Shown piece by piece: positions 11,163 to 22,700 of a stretch of 64,000 nucleotides of DNA. Position 1 is the stretch's first letter. Each line of letters opens with the position of its first letter. This DNA is from Annulohypoxylon bovei var. microspora (lineage: Eukaryota; Ascomycota; Sordariomycetes; Xylariales; Hypoxylaceae). Both the position numbers and the translations under genes were made by a program. The notes below the pieces were generated by a model. That model was not told the DNA's origin, did not search any database, and saw nothing but the letters and a program-made list of their open reading frames with translations. The stretch covers positions 109,755-173,754 of the forward strand of contig MU405291.1 of the NCBI GenBank assembly GCA_022836615.1, written 5' to 3'.

Positions 11163-12041
11163 CGTGATGATCGAACGTGATAATCAACGATGTTGTCCAT
11201 CAACGTGATATGTCCTCGAAACCTCAACAGTCAATAATCCAATATCGATTGACACCAATCATATACCAGATATCTCTAGCAACTGATGACAGTGACACTG
11301 TGGCACTAAACGAGTTACCCGTTGCTAGTTCTATGCTCGACAGAACTCAATTGTTCGATTCCTTCTTAGCTACATAGAGTAATTTGTTAGCCGATGACGT
11401 CGAAGATTGTACCTAGGGCTTGGTGAGTAAGGGTGAGACTAAGCCACACTCGCCGATCGAAGTCTTCTCTTACCTACTCAGCTCATCTCACGAAGACGAG
11501 ATTAAACGTCTATTCGCAACTCTACGGCTAATTGGGGACATGGGAAACATTGTATCGCGTGACGTATGATCTTGAATTACCTAAATGTTTGACAAGGGCG
11601 TTATGTATGTGAGACAAGACTAACTTGTTTAGTGGGGATAGCAATGGTAACCCTAGAATATCGAACAATGCTAGATTCAAGATGTATGAAGCTTTATAAT
11701 AAAATCACATGTTAAACTACTAGCATGACATATGTATATAAGATAGGCCCGAATGACTTTTTGCATATTTAAACTTGATTGTTCTTGATCTATCGTTAAG
11801 TGAAGATATTTATTAACTCTACTTGAACTATTATCAACCAAGAAAAACCGAGATGGGCATAATGAGCGAGGGCTTAGTTAGTGAGATTGCTAGCGTTTTA
11901 CGCCTATTATTTATATCAACCTTTATAACGCCTAGAAAAACCTGAAGATTCTTTTGTCATAACCACCGTAATCACTTGACACCGGAGTACCTATAGCAAA
12001 CAAAGATGGCAACGACTTATCCTTTACCAAAAAGAAGAACT
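11163..12041. other. Intergenic region between tRNA-Ile and the esterase promoter
   Basis: About 0.9 kb with only short incoherent open frames (for example 11177-11377). It includes the esterase 5' flank. Composition becomes AT-richer around 11,560-12,050. No repeats or RNA genes other than the adjoining tRNA are seen. Confidence 0.5.
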
Positions 12042-12052
12042 AAAAACAAAAA
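12042..12052 (-). terminator. RNA polymerase III terminator of tRNA-Ile
   Basis: On the minus strand, two runs of five T (12052-12048 and 12046-12042) lie about 18 bp past the tRNA 3' end, as expected for a Pol III stop signal. Confidence 0.75.
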
Positions 12053-12069
12053 GAGATAGTGACGATGGA

Positions 12070-12176
12070 TGGTCCCAGAGAGGCTTGAACTCTCGGCCTT
12101 CGCATTTACTCAACATTTCCCATCCGACGACAGGATCATATTAGTACGACGCTCTAACCAACTGAGCTATGGGACC
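12070..12176 (-). tRNA. tRNA-Ile (anticodon AAU) with a 33 nt intron
   Basis: The minus strand folds as a full cloverleaf: acceptor GGTCCCA/TGGGACC with discriminator A, D arm GCTC...GAGC, anticodon stem TCGTA/TGCGA, five-base variable loop AGGCC, T arm GAGAG-TTCAAGC-CTCTC. The anticodon is at 12142-12140 (AAU, read as IAU). A 33 nt intron (12138-12106) sits one base 3' of the anticodon, the canonical nuclear position. The mature tRNA is 74 nt before CCA addition. The internal promoter boxes A and B are intact. Confidence 0.95.
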
Positions 12177-12327
12177 GGTGGACCAGTGGGTCAGACACCG
12201 CGGACATGTCTGACCAAAGCTTCTAACAGACTACATAAGTAGGCAGGAGGTAGTTAGACAATCAATCTAGTTCTAGATTGTTCTACTCTAGACAACTCTT
12301 CTCTAGACCCTCTAAAACTCTAGGTGT

Positions 12328-14176
12328 TTAATTATGAGCTACCTCCAGAATCCCCTTCTCCATCTCCTCAAACGCCGCGAGCACTCTGCCATACTTCTGA
12401 AAGACGCCGTCGCGGAACCCGTCGTCGACCTTCTCGATAGAGTCCTCCTCCCTCCAGCGCTGGCCGATCAGCTCGTCGAAGCTCTCGTCGGCGTCGCGGC
12501 GCTCGAGGGCCCAGAGCGCCTTGTACGCGCCACCGAGCGCGCACGCGTTGCCGCCGACGTCGAGCTTGTAGACGCCGTCGGCGCCGCCCAGGACGTCGCC
12601 GATCGCGCGCGCGATCGCCGGGTTGAGGGACCCGCCGCCCACGAGGTAGATGCGGCGCGGCTGCGCGGGCAGGTGCGGCCGGTCGCCCGGCGCCGCCACG
12701 AGCTTCTGCGAGCGCAGCCGCATCGACAGCGCCTGCGACTCGACGATCACCCGCGCGTCGGCCGCCGCGCCCCAGTCCGCCGTCTCCTCCTCCAGGCCGG
12801 ACCCGTCCGCGGCGCTGCACGTGTACCGCCAGGTGCCGGCCTTGACGTTCGGCACGATCTCCGGCATCGGGAAGTAGAGCCCGAGCTTGGCCCTGTCGCC
12901 TTCGTTTCGCACGTCCAGGGGCGGCGTCTCGAGGACCTGCTTGTTGAAGTTCGCCCAGGGGTCCGGGCCCGAGGGCTTCGGAAGCTCGTCGCGGACCTTT
13001 TCGCGCGCGAGGCCGCCGTTCTTGTAGCACAGCATGAACATGAAGTGTCCCTTGGTGGTGGGGTGGTTCATGAAGTGGTACGAGGGGTCGGGCTTGTAGC
13101 TGGGCGTGTTCATGAGGAACGTGCTCGAGGTGCCGAGCGAGACGATGGCGTCGAGCGGACGGAGCGGCAGCGAGAGGATCGTTGCCGGGTTGTCGCCTGT
13201 GAAGGGGGCTACCTGGCACTCGGGGCTGAACCCGTAACGTTGTACAAAGTATGACGAGATGCTGCCTAGGCTGCCACCGCCGTCTATTGGCACATCGCCT
13301 AGCTTCTTCCGCAGTTCTGGAACGCCCTCCTTGGTTGCTGTTAACTCTAGGAGTGACTCGTTCCATTTTTCACCAGCGATGTCCCATAGATTCATGCCAG
13401 TGACGTCGCTAATGTCTATCGGCGCAATGGCGCCGAGGAATAGAGAAGCTAAAAATGAGGATGCGAGCGAGATGCGATCAGTCTTGCTGTAGACCTCAGG
13501 GCGTCTTCTTCGCATCCTTAGAATTTGGGTACCTGTGAAACGCTGCTTCCCATTAGCTACCCAGACATGTACTAAACATCAACTAGAGTGAGGCAGCATA
13601 CATGATGAGCGGCACTCCCCGTAGCGTCAGCTAGTTTCTGTTTCGAACCCAGATGAGCATCGAAATGGTCGCACTCAGCTTGCGTACTGTGGTCCTGCCA
13701 ATTTGGCGCAAATTCGTAGGCAAACGCATTTGGTAGTTGATCGAGCAGCGTCTTCTTGCCTTCAAGTTTCTTCAAGGCAGATTCAGCATGTTCACTCCAG
13801 TAGACGCTCGAGTGTTGTTGACCAGAGCCGCTAATACCTCTTATATGCTCTACAGGACATCCCTTCTCCTTTAGGCGTGTTAGGACAAGGTCTACGGCTT
13901 CGACCCACATGGCCACAGGTTGGTAGACTTCGCCTTCATCATCGTTCGTTTGTACTCCCTTTGTGATCTTGTACTTGGAAGCATAATCGGCATCGAAGTC
14001 GACCTTAGCTTCAGAAATGACTTTAAGGTCCGAAGCAATTACAATTGCTGTAAATATCAGGTAGACGATTAGCTAAAACATCCACTTGATCAATAGCCAA
14101 TTATCGACGGAGCTAACTTACCCTTTAATTGCTGGGTCGAGAGATCGAACCCGAGATATAATGGCCCACCGCTCAT
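12328..14176 (-). CDS. D-xylulokinase (FGGY family)
   Basis: Three exons on minus: 14176-14122, 14047-13602 and 13542-12328, giving 571 residues, the usual fungal size; introns are 74 and 59 bp with GTAAGT and GTATGC donors. The enzyme phosphorylates D-xylulose to xylulose-5-phosphate, the entry of xylose and arabinose catabolism into the pentose phosphate pathway. Visible signatures are the N-terminal phosphate-binding strand [27 protein letters not shown] (about 89-102), [11 protein letters not shown] with the likely catalytic Asp (about 221), GDNPATI (about 283) and the C-terminal sugar-kinase motif [13 protein letters not shown] (about 468). Exon 1 and both junctions were set by conserved residues ([16 protein letters not shown] across the second junction). 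The 3' half (about 12,400-13,250) is very GC-rich, the 5' half is not. A tRNA gene begins 150 bp beyond its stop. Confidence 0.93.
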
Positions 14177-14986
14177 ACTGACTCAGGTACTCCTTAGCAA
14201 TAACAAGTAAGGTAACTTTCGATTCAGGGGTAGGGAAAAACTAAGACCAATGTAAACTCCAGAATTTAAAGTTCGAGCATAATTAGATGGACTTTCCAAG
14301 GCAGAGGAACAATCCTGGCATGAATCATGAGCTACTAATAAAAGTCCCTCAAATTTATTTGCTGGTCTGATCGGAGCTGTTGATGCAAGATTTACGAATG
14401 CTATGACACCAGAGACTCAGATCTCGGTATGGCGGGGCAATGCATGGTCCTATCAATTTAGCCTAAACGTCATCCGCTCCAATCATGGAAATCGATAAGC
14501 TCTAGAACCTCTGGAAGATTGAGAAGCGTGTTAATACCTTTAGAACCACCCCTTGGCGCCGAGGTCAAAGTGTGTAACGATTTATCACGATATGTCACGG
14601 TCAAGTGCCTCCGAATTCGCATATTTCAGATCCTCAACGTCCGTATGTATTGCTCAAGGTTCCGGGGTCGTGGACTTTACTACATATGCTAATTGCGAAC
14701 GGTATCCTTCCAAAATTTCGTATGCAGTTGCTTGCTCACCGAACTATCTCTTTCTCTCCGCATTTGCCATGCCCTTCCACCTGCAAATGCTATCTCTAGA
14801 AAGTGCCAGATGCCAAAGCCATTCCGAATATGGTACACCCAAGCTCTGTCAAAAGAGCTTCATCGCGATTTTGAATTCCTGCGTGTAGTATTGGTATCAT
14901 AACTGTGCCAACCGTCCAAGTTTGCCGAGGCTCAAGCCAACGCCTTAACGCCGTAAAGGTAATCATCTCTTTCTTTTCAATTCGAC
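14177..14986. other. Intergenic region upstream of xylulokinase
   Basis: About 0.8 kb holding the xylulokinase promoter and the 3' flank of the metal transporter. Overlapping short open frames at 14553-14902 in three frames show no family features and are treated as chance. Confidence 0.5.
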
Positions 14987-16538
14987 TCATTTCGATTTAT
15001 GATCCCCATTGCCGTTATGGTCATGGTTGTGGTTATTCTCGTCTTCTTCAGGTTCGGGGCTCGATCGTGGGCTGACGTCGCCGGGGATAAATTCGTCGAA
15101 TTTGTCTGAAGTTGCGCCCTTTGACACGAAGCGGACATGTACTCGGCGAACACCGCGAACCTTGCTGCCAACGCGTTCTCGAATTTGCTGTTCGGCATTG
15201 CTCAATGTCTCCACGGCCCACTCTCCTGGCAAGGCTACTTCGAGATCCACCAGATAGTTTTGCCCTGACTTGATACCTGTGACATCTCTGAGCTCGATCT
15301 CTGTTCCGTCCACTATGGTCTTGAAGGCCTCCTGAGTCTGTTTTCGTACAGAAGTCTTGACCTCGTCTTCGATGCTTCGGTCTGCGAGTTCGAAAAGGGA
15401 CGAGACCGTGTTCTCGGCTCCAGCCTTCACCACCATCAAGGAGATGATTAGACTACCAACTGGATCTAGCCAGGCTGCATTCTCGGCAATATTGGCGCCC
15501 AGGATTACCGCTAGAGTTACAATACCGGTGAGACTGTCAACTCGGTGGTGTATCGCATTCGATGAAAGAACGGACGATTTGCGCTCGCGGGCAACCTTCA
15601 TAGCTATTATAGAAACATGGGGTTAATTCCTGTACTCTAGACACGACTCTAGGACCAACTTCATCTGAAAACTTACTAGCATGGTACAACCATTCCTTGA
15701 CAGCAACTGTGCCAGCAGCCAGCCACGCAGCATGGATGTTTGGCACTACATCTCCGCCATGGCCATGACCGTGGCCATGGGAATGTGCGTGTGTCAATAA
15801 CTCTGCTGCAGTGGCAGGATCGAGGAAGAAATGTCCGTAGAGTGTCAAAAGACTACCGTAGCCCATCCAGATGCCTCCAAATAGAAGCATGCTCGACACG
15901 CCCAATGATCCCAAGCTTTCAATCTTCCCGAATCCAGCTGGAAACTTGTCGGTGGGTGGCTTTAGACTCCAAGAGATGGTTGCCAATGTTAAGATGTCGG
16001 AGGCGAGATCAGTAAAGCTGTGTACTGCATCTGCGATCATTGCTTTGGAGCTGAATACATAGCCACCAACTCCTTTGGCAATTGCCATGCCCAGGTTGGA
16101 ATAAAGGCCAATTCGAGTAATGCGAACTCCAGCATCATTCTTATTCTGAGAAGTTAAATACACATTATCGTGATGGTGAGTATGACTATGTTTATGGCCA
16201 CTGTGGCTTCGCGTCTGAGTGAGCACGGCCATTATGGGGAAAGAACGTTGGTATGGTCGGCGAACGAATTGGGGTGAATGAGTGATTGAAGTGGAAGAAG
16301 TTGTAGAAATAGATTGGGATTGTTGTGAGGAACTTGTTTGAAAGATGCGACGTGGTTGTGCTCGGATTGGTTTATGTGTCCAGTACGGCTTACACAAAGT
16401 TGGTTGTTCCTGACGGGTAAAACTTGCGCCCAAGCCTAGGCCTCCTGCCGATGTTGCAAGCTCTGAGCCAGCTGCTACAGCCCGGCGCAGACCGCTGCTA
16501 CCGCCTAAGCACGGCCTACCTCTCCCTTGTGGAAACAT
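14987..16538 (-). CDS. Mitochondrial cation-diffusion-facilitator metal transporter (Mmt1/Mmt2-like)
   Basis: Two exons on minus, 16538-15677 and 15603-14987, give 492 residues; the 73 bp intron has a GTAAGT donor and ATAATAG acceptor and yields the junction WLYHATMKVARERK. The cation diffusion facilitator family exports divalent metals against protons; the close relatives Mmt1/2 act in the mitochondrial inner membrane, mainly on iron. The two metal-site HxxxD pairs are present: HSFTD (His173, Asp177) and HHRVD (His306/307, Asp310). GKIESLGSLG and the cytoplasmic-type C-terminal domain are also seen. The first 100 residues are basic and Ser/Thr-rich with few acidic residues, consistent with a mitochondrial presequence; Met103 is a possible internal start. 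Three histidine-rich stretches occur (about 112-123, 250-260 and the extreme C-terminus), suggesting metal buffering. The metal transported is inference. Confidence 0.88.
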
Positions 16539-17318
16539 CGAAGAAGGAAATATGTCTCCGGAAGTTAAAAAAAAAAAGACAAGACGACAAGGGGGTAGTA
16601 CTAAGAGGTATGTAAGGCGACGCGCGTTGGGGCCTTGGAACCAACAAATCGAATAGAGTCGGCGAAAAATAATAATGTCTAAAATGAGATTCTTCGTTGT
16701 GCGCGGCTTGCGATGCGTGCGCGTTCCTTGAACTGCGACGACATCGGATGGGTCGGCCTGTAGAAATGTATTGATTTGATTTGACGCGATTCGATCTTTT
16801 GAGGTAGGCGGAGGAGAGATCCTGGACTAGAACTTGCGTCAGCCCGCTGCCGAAATGTGGGCTCCTAGCACAATTGGAAACCCCTACATGCAACCCCCTG
16901 CAACCCTAACAAGCCTAAGGTTCAGAGTTCCAGGGCAGCAGCAGGGTTACCTTCCCCCCCTTGCTTAGGCCTAATACGCCGCGAAGAAGTCGCATCTATG
17001 AATGGATCTTTCACTGAATCGAGGTGAATCCCCTATTACAGGTACCATGTATAATCACTTACTATTTACATATTCCTCATACTCACATATAGTTTATCTC
17101 CGGTCGGCCTTAGCTGCCTTCGGTAGGGGTAGACTGATTAGTGATGACTTCACTTTATCAAAGATTGGATGTATGTCTTAGCGAAGGTTCACATCGCCAA
17201 ATCTAATCAATAGAACTCATAGTGATACAAATATTTTGTATATAAACTTATAATTCACTTCATATCAACATTCATTGACTAGCTGGATGTGAATATATCA
17301 CTCCAAATACCTCTCCAA
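16539..17318. promoter_or_regulatory. Divergent promoter region, metal transporter / sirtuin
   Basis: About 780 bp between two genes that point away from each other, so both promoters must lie here. A poly-A/T tract (16565-16575) lies just upstream of the transporter start. No specific factor site is claimed. An open frame at 16516-16893 on minus is probably transporter leader. Confidence 0.55.
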
Positions 17319-18518
17319 ATGCGCCCACCTTTCATGCGAATTCCCTATACGGATGTCTTAGCTCCTCCTACCGTCTTTCCAAAAACCGCTACTACCATAT
17401 CGGGAGCCATTGAGGCTCTGCAGAAGTTCTTCAGCGTACCTTTAGAAAAGGGCTCACCCTCTACGGTAGTTCTCACAGGGGCTGGCATATCGGTAGCTAG
17501 CGGCCTAGCAGATTATCGAGGGACAAACGGTACATACCGAGTGAACAAGACATATCGACCTATCTACTACAACGAGTTTCTCCAGAATCACGAAGCTAGA
17601 AAGCGATACTGGGCTAGGAGTTTCCTTGGTTGGACTACGCTCCTGAAGGGAAAGCCGAATGCCGGCCACTACGCGGTAAAGCATTTAGGCGACTTAGGCC
17701 TAGTTCAGAGTGTGATTACGCAGAATGTGGATTCTTTTCATCCTAAAGCTCACCCCGGTCTCCCCACGATCGAGCTGCATGGCTATTTAAGATCTTGCGT
17801 GTGTACATCATGCCATGAGGAATTGCCTCGAGACACATTTCAGAATGAGCTAGCTAGGCTGAACCCAACCTGGGCAGCTTTTCTACAGGAGATCCTAGCC
17901 TCCGGCGCCTTGAATACGGAGAATCCGAATGAGAGACGGGCTAAGGGGTTGAAGACGAATCCCGATGGTGATGTTGACCTTCCAGGCGCCCCATACACAA
18001 CGTTTCGCTATCCCGCCTGTCCGAGATGTCTCACAACTCCACCTGTCATCGCTGATGGGAGCCGTGCAAAGGTCGAAGTTGATGCGGATGGCGCGTGGAA
18101 TTCAACGAGCACAGCCGGTATATTGAAGCCGGCAGTGACTATGTTTGGAGAGAATATACAAGCCTCCGTCAAGATGACCGCAGACCAAGCTATCGAGAAT
18201 GCCGGAAGCCTGCTGGTTTTGGGAACATCTCTTGCGACATACTCCGCGTGGCGGCTAGCTAAAAAGGCTAAGGATCGAGGCATCCCTATTGCGATCATTA
18301 ACCTTGGGGGTGTTAGAGGCGAGGATACTTTATTTGCCGATCTTGACCTATCCCAAGAAGGAGGTCAAGGGGTAAGAGTAGAGTTGTCTACCGATGAACT
18401 ACTGCCGGCACTTGTAGAGCGATTGAGGCAGTCTTCGAGCATGAAGGCAGCCCAGAAGGAATATGACCATCGCGTTGAAGAACACGGTGCCACGGTTTTC
18501 AAAGACATGATGTCTTAA
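17319..18518 (+). CDS. Sir2-family NAD-dependent deacylase, class II (SIRT4-like)
   Basis: A single exon of 399 residues from the first in-frame ATG at 17319 (a second ATG at 17334 is possible; the frame is open upstream but lacks ATG). Sirtuins consume NAD to remove acyl groups from lysine or transfer ADP-ribose. Motifs are GAGISVASGLADYRG (54-68), TQNVD (134-138), catalytic ELHG (His154), zinc cysteine pairs CTSC (162, 165) and CPRC (234, 237), and GTSLATYSAW (from 302). Class II assignment rests on the GAGISVASGLADYRG wording and general layout. Oddities: NVDSFHPKA where the family usually has NVDxLHxKAG, and about 70 residues between the zinc pairs, longer than usual. A mitochondrial site is expected by analogy with SIRT4 but not proven. 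It converges with the next gene 70 bp away. Confidence 0.9.
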   Translation: MRPPFMRIPYTDVLAPPTVFPKTATTISGAIEALQKFFSVPLEKGSPSTVVLTGAGISVASGLADYRGTNGTYRVNKTYRPIYYNEFLQNHEARKRYWARSFLGWTTLLKGKPNAGHYAVKHLGDLGLVQSVITQNVDSFHPKAHPGLPTIELHGYLRSCVCTSCHEELPRDTFQNELARLNPTWAAFLQEILASGALNTENPNERRAKGLKTNPDGDVDLPGAPYTTFRYPACPRCLTTPPVIADGSRAKVEVDADGAWNSTSTAGILKPAVTMFGENIQASVKMTADQAIENAGSLLVLGTSLATYSAWRLAKKAKDRGIPIAIINLGGVRGEDTLFADLDLSQEGGQGVRVELSTDELLPALVERLRQSSSMKAAQKEYDHRVEEHGATVFKDMMS

Positions 18519-18588
18519 TGTTGTATAGCAACCATAGGTAGTGTATATATACTTGGGTATGTATATACCCAATAACGGATCCTATAGG
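18519..18588. other. Very short convergent spacer
   Basis: Seventy bases between two convergent stop codons, containing mirrored TATATAC/GTATATA elements around 18543-18568. The 3' UTRs of the two genes must overlap, so antisense transcript pairing is likely. Confidence 0.6.
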
Positions 18589-19230
18589 CTAGAAGAAACT
18601 CGAATAACTTCCGGTTCTTGTCTTCGGTGGAACTGTACTGTCCGTGCCTTTAGCTTCCGCCTTGACTGGAGAAGTAGGCGCAATTGGTTTCGTCTTTTCA
18701 GTCTTATTCGCATTCTTGAGGATATCGTCACGCTCGATCTCCCTTAATACTTCTTCCCATTCTTTCTCCTTTTCTGCGTCGCTAGTACCCAGAGCCTTCT
18801 CAACATCTACCTCCTCCCCTTTCTGTAACTTTTCTACAACCTCGCGTAGCAAACCGATACGAACTTCGGCCCGCCTCATGAACGTGTCAAAGTCTCTCTT
18901 CAAGGCAATCATCTGGATAGACATAGAGCCGATGAAGAGGAATATTATAATATAGAAGGTCGCCGGATTCCATTCTTTCGACTTGGGCTTTTTCGGTACA
19001 CCCCAGTCTACGGTTGGCTCGGGGCGTCGTCGAAATGGCTTTGGTATCATGCTTTTCCAGAACGCTGGTTGTATTATCGATGGAGCCGAACTTGCATGTC
19101 GGGTAAGTTGGTGTCCATTGATGAATAATGACCGCGAAGCCCCTGGGCGGATGGTAGAAGTAACTTTTATGGCTTTGCGCCAAACTAATTTGTCCATGTT
19201 GAAGAGATAGCTGGAGGTAGCTGGGGGCAT
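18589..19230 (-). CDS. Small mitochondrial single-pass membrane protein (DUF5321-like)
   Basis: A single exon of 213 residues, starting at the first ATG (19230); a later Met at about residue 11 (MDKLVWRK) would give a more typical presequence. The N-terminus is basic and poor in acidic residues (many Arg, Lys, Ser), consistent with mitochondrial import. A conserved-looking block PEPTVDWGVPKKPKSKEWNP leads into one transmembrane helix (about 91-110, FYIIIFLFIGSMSIQMIAL), then a charged predicted coiled coil (about 111-170, EVVEKLQKGEEVDVEKALG) and a disordered tail. The layout resembles yeast assembly factors such as Ina17 and the fungal family I recall as DUF5321; the exact function is unknown to me. 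It is divergent from separase across 514 bp. Confidence 0.78.
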   Translation of the reverse strand: MPPATSSYLFNMDKLVWRKAIKVTSTIRPGASRSLFINGHQLTRHASSAPSIIQPAFWKSMIPKPFRRRPEPTVDWGVPKKPKSKEWNPATFYIIIFLFIGSMSIQMIALKRDFDTFMRRAEVRIGLLREVVEKLQKGEEVDVEKALGTSDAEKEKEWEEVLREIERDDILKNANKTEKTKPIAPTSPVKAEAKGTDSTVPPKTRTGSYSSFF

Positions 19231-19744
19231 CAAGTTGAGCGAAAAAAAGACTTGGAGATATTAGACTAATAAAATCACATCCTAAGGCTCGAAGTACAAA
19301 GTAGAAAGTAACTACGTAACTACATACAGGGTCCCTAGCTTACATAAGCCAGCGGACTTAAAGGTGGGCTGTTGTTGCCTTGCCAACTCCACTAACCTAT
19401 TTGAGTTAATATGGTATCCACATTGAAGTTTACATGGATTCACGTTCTCTAAATCCACCAACTCTAATGTTAGCTTTCACGATCTTCAACGTGAAATACC
19501 ACTTTCACTGTTTGAGTGTTTACTCTCCAAACTACCTGCGCTTTAGAAAGCATATCTCATGCACATTCTTTTCAAGATTTAGAATCCCTATGGAATCTTT
19601 TTGCTCTCTTTAGCTGGCGTATCCTTTCTTGCTTTTGCTAACCACTTTACCTACGATTACGACCCCCCAAATTACCACCCTCATTCTTTCAAATAACGAT
19701 GATATGATTACAAATTGATGCATTAGCGATTCAATTAATAGAAC
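19231..19744. promoter_or_regulatory. Divergent promoter region, small mitochondrial protein / separase
   Basis: About 510 bp between divergent start codons; both promoters must lie here. The separase side is pyrimidine-rich (19,560-19,690, several CTTTC and TTTCTTGC runs), common in fungal promoters. No specific regulatory site is claimed. Confidence 0.55.
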
Positions 19745-22700
19745 ATGGATTCTTTAGCTTCACGTGCCGATGCTATTCGCAACGCAGTTACATCAATATC
19801 GACCTGCAACCCAGCTATTTCCGCTACTCTGAAAGAGTTATTACAGCATAATGACAGTAATAACGACACCGTGAAACCGGTACCGCGACCTCGAACTACA
19901 AAAATCACTCGTGCCCCAAGTAGAACAAATGCGAATTCTATAACACGCAACATCACCGATAATGGACGATCCTTGACAGCAAAAGAGAGAGCTGTTTTAG
20001 CTACTCAAGTTATTACTGCAAGTCTTAAAGTCCTAGGAGACGCAGCAAAGACCGTACCTAGTCAGAGCTCAGACACACACGAACCGCCCAAGAATGTTTT
20101 AGCTAAATCGGCACCCCGAAATATTCTTCGAAGGTCGAATTCGGCTCCAATGAAGCCGATACAACCTCGTACCCTAAACCGAACTACGACGTCGCCCAGT
20201 GTCCAGAAGATAATCGGACCACCGACGCCGGTTCCCTCCTCAACAGGTTGTCTATCGTTGATAGAATGTGTGCGGACATCTTTCTCAGTATTGTCAGCTT
20301 TAGAATCGTCTAAGACTCTCAATCTCCCCGAACTGCAATGGGAAACTGGGATGTCCTCGTTTATTAATAAACTTATCGGATTGAATCACTTTGACTTGGC
20401 GATTAAGGAGCTCAGGATATTGAAGCGGCGATTGGAACGAGTAAATGGTGATGATATAAAGAACACAGCGACGCGCGCAAAGGCGGAGTCTTCTTTGAAT
20501 TCAAGAACACTCTCTGAGTTGCTGGATTTTACTAAGGTTCCTATTTCTGGTCCGACACAACTTGGTTTGGTCATCTCCTGCCAACTTCAAGTCCTTCGGA
20601 TTGCCCATGGCCTAAAGAAGTCGTCACACCTCGAGAGTATGCTGCCACTATTACGCGAAAGTTGTCCGAATTCACCTATAAAGCTTCTCCTACTGTCCCT
20701 CAAGGACGATAACCCCGACCAGACGAAATGCGCCAGGAACCTAGACAGTCTATCCCAAAGTCTTTTATCGCTCACCCCAGGCGTGTCCACCAAAGATGAC
20801 GATTTTGCAGTAGAGCCTAAGCTATATCCTAATCCCAAAGTAGCATTAGAGGTGCAGGCACTCGGCCTAGCTACACGTCTACAGTCTTGGAGCGTATCTG
20901 GCCATAGAGGGGATGTGGACAAGGATATTCTATCACCTCTGTCCAAGTGTCTAGGTGCTTTTGTAAGGAGAGCGCCTTCGAACAATATGTCTATCATATT
21001 CTCGGCCTTCTCCCATATCTGGAAACGCATTGAGAAGCTAGGACTTAGACCGACCGAATCATCACGGTCTCCCTTAGCTGCAATATATCAGATACTTGCA
21101 GTTGTTTCCAGGGAGTCTGGAAATACTAACGAAGCTAAGAAGTGGGTAAGCAAGATCAAATCCTTGATTGATCCAAACGAAGATTCCGCCGCAAGATGTT
21201 GTGCAACCGCTGCTCAGTTATTAGCACTCTCCCTCAAACAATGGTCTCAGGTTAATGAGAATCTGCTGATGGAAGTGTTGGATGGGTTACGAGGGCCCCT
21301 TGGTGGTACAACCGCTGAGATGGATGACTTACTAGTTAGCGTATGTCTCCTACGGAAATCCGTGATGGGCTTGGTAGTGGAAAAACTTGAGGGTTCCTCG
21401 CTTTCGCAAGCCACCATCAAAATTCTTGAATCCTTTATATTTCAGCTGCCGCGATTTACTCTGAGATGGCTAGGCAAGCCACCGAGCTCGGTTAATGGTG
21501 CGAAGGACATACTGCGCTTTGAGCAACGACGAGGGACATTGTCAACACATTTGCCCCAAATTCTCGATTCCGCATTGCTATTTGCAAAGTTGCTTTCAGA
21601 TGACGGCCAACTTGCATGGGATACTTTGGACTCCATGCTACAGGATTGTCTAACTATTCTAGAATATATGGGAGATATTGCTCGACCTGGCACCAAGATC
21701 AACCCAACCCCCTCGTACCATGTCAAGATTTCGCATTTTTATTATCAACAGCACGTAGTTCTACGGAAGACCCCAACGAAAACAACAGAGACCACTTCTC
21801 TAAAAGCTCTTCGAAAGTCCATCGACAGCGTTAAGAATCGGTCTGAAGCCGAGCAATCCCGAGCCCAGTTATTGATCAAATGGGAAAGGTTTGCTGAGCT
21901 GTGTCGAGCTTCAGGTCGACTCGATGATGCCATAGATGCCCTTCGTTCCATCAGGGATCATCTCATTCGACAAGAAGTTGTTTCAAAGGTTACCGAAAGT
22001 CTTGCAACCGAACCTTGGTGGATGGCGTGGCGACTGAACTCCGATGTTGATCAGCTATCACGAACGGTGTGTAATCTCGCTAAATTAGACCGAACACACA
22101 ACGACTGGACTTGGCTACTATCTGGCTTGGACAAAGCTACCGCCCTAGAACACGATCTTTACGCGATTATCTTGAAAGATTCCAAATACCAACAAGAAGC
22201 AGATTTATCGGGCGCTACAGTCAAAGCGCTATTGCAGGTTTACTCTGCTGAACAGTACCCAATCCGCAGGCTAAGAACATTGTTACACCTTCTCGCGGTA
22301 AAAATCGGTACGCAAGACGAGCTTGCTGAATTGCGGGTGGAAATTGAAGCTGTCCTGGAGGTAATCGGTGAAGGGGCCCTGGCCAATGATTCAGGACTTG
22401 TTCGCTATATTTCACACCTGCAAGCACTAGCAGCATGCATATTAGGGCTTGCTACTCCGGATATAGATACGCCACCAGTCAAAGAAGCGCTTGCCAACTG
22501 GAAGGCTATTGTCTCTAAATGCGATTCAGCTGAGCAATTGTCAGCCCATATCGATAACCCATCTCAGCTGCTCACGATTCTCCGGTCACTTGTTGACTTT
22601 GCTAGGATAGAGGGCTTAGAAACCCTCCAAACCGACATCCTTGAGCTTTCGATAAGCCTTTCGAAACTTACAGCAAGTGGCAATTTTGAAGTGTTGATAA

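Noticed and set aside
12334..13254. A 306-codon plus-strand open frame
   Set aside because: It is the shadow of the GC-rich xylulokinase coding strand; its Arg/Ala/Val-rich text has no family features, whereas the minus strand has full kinase motifs.
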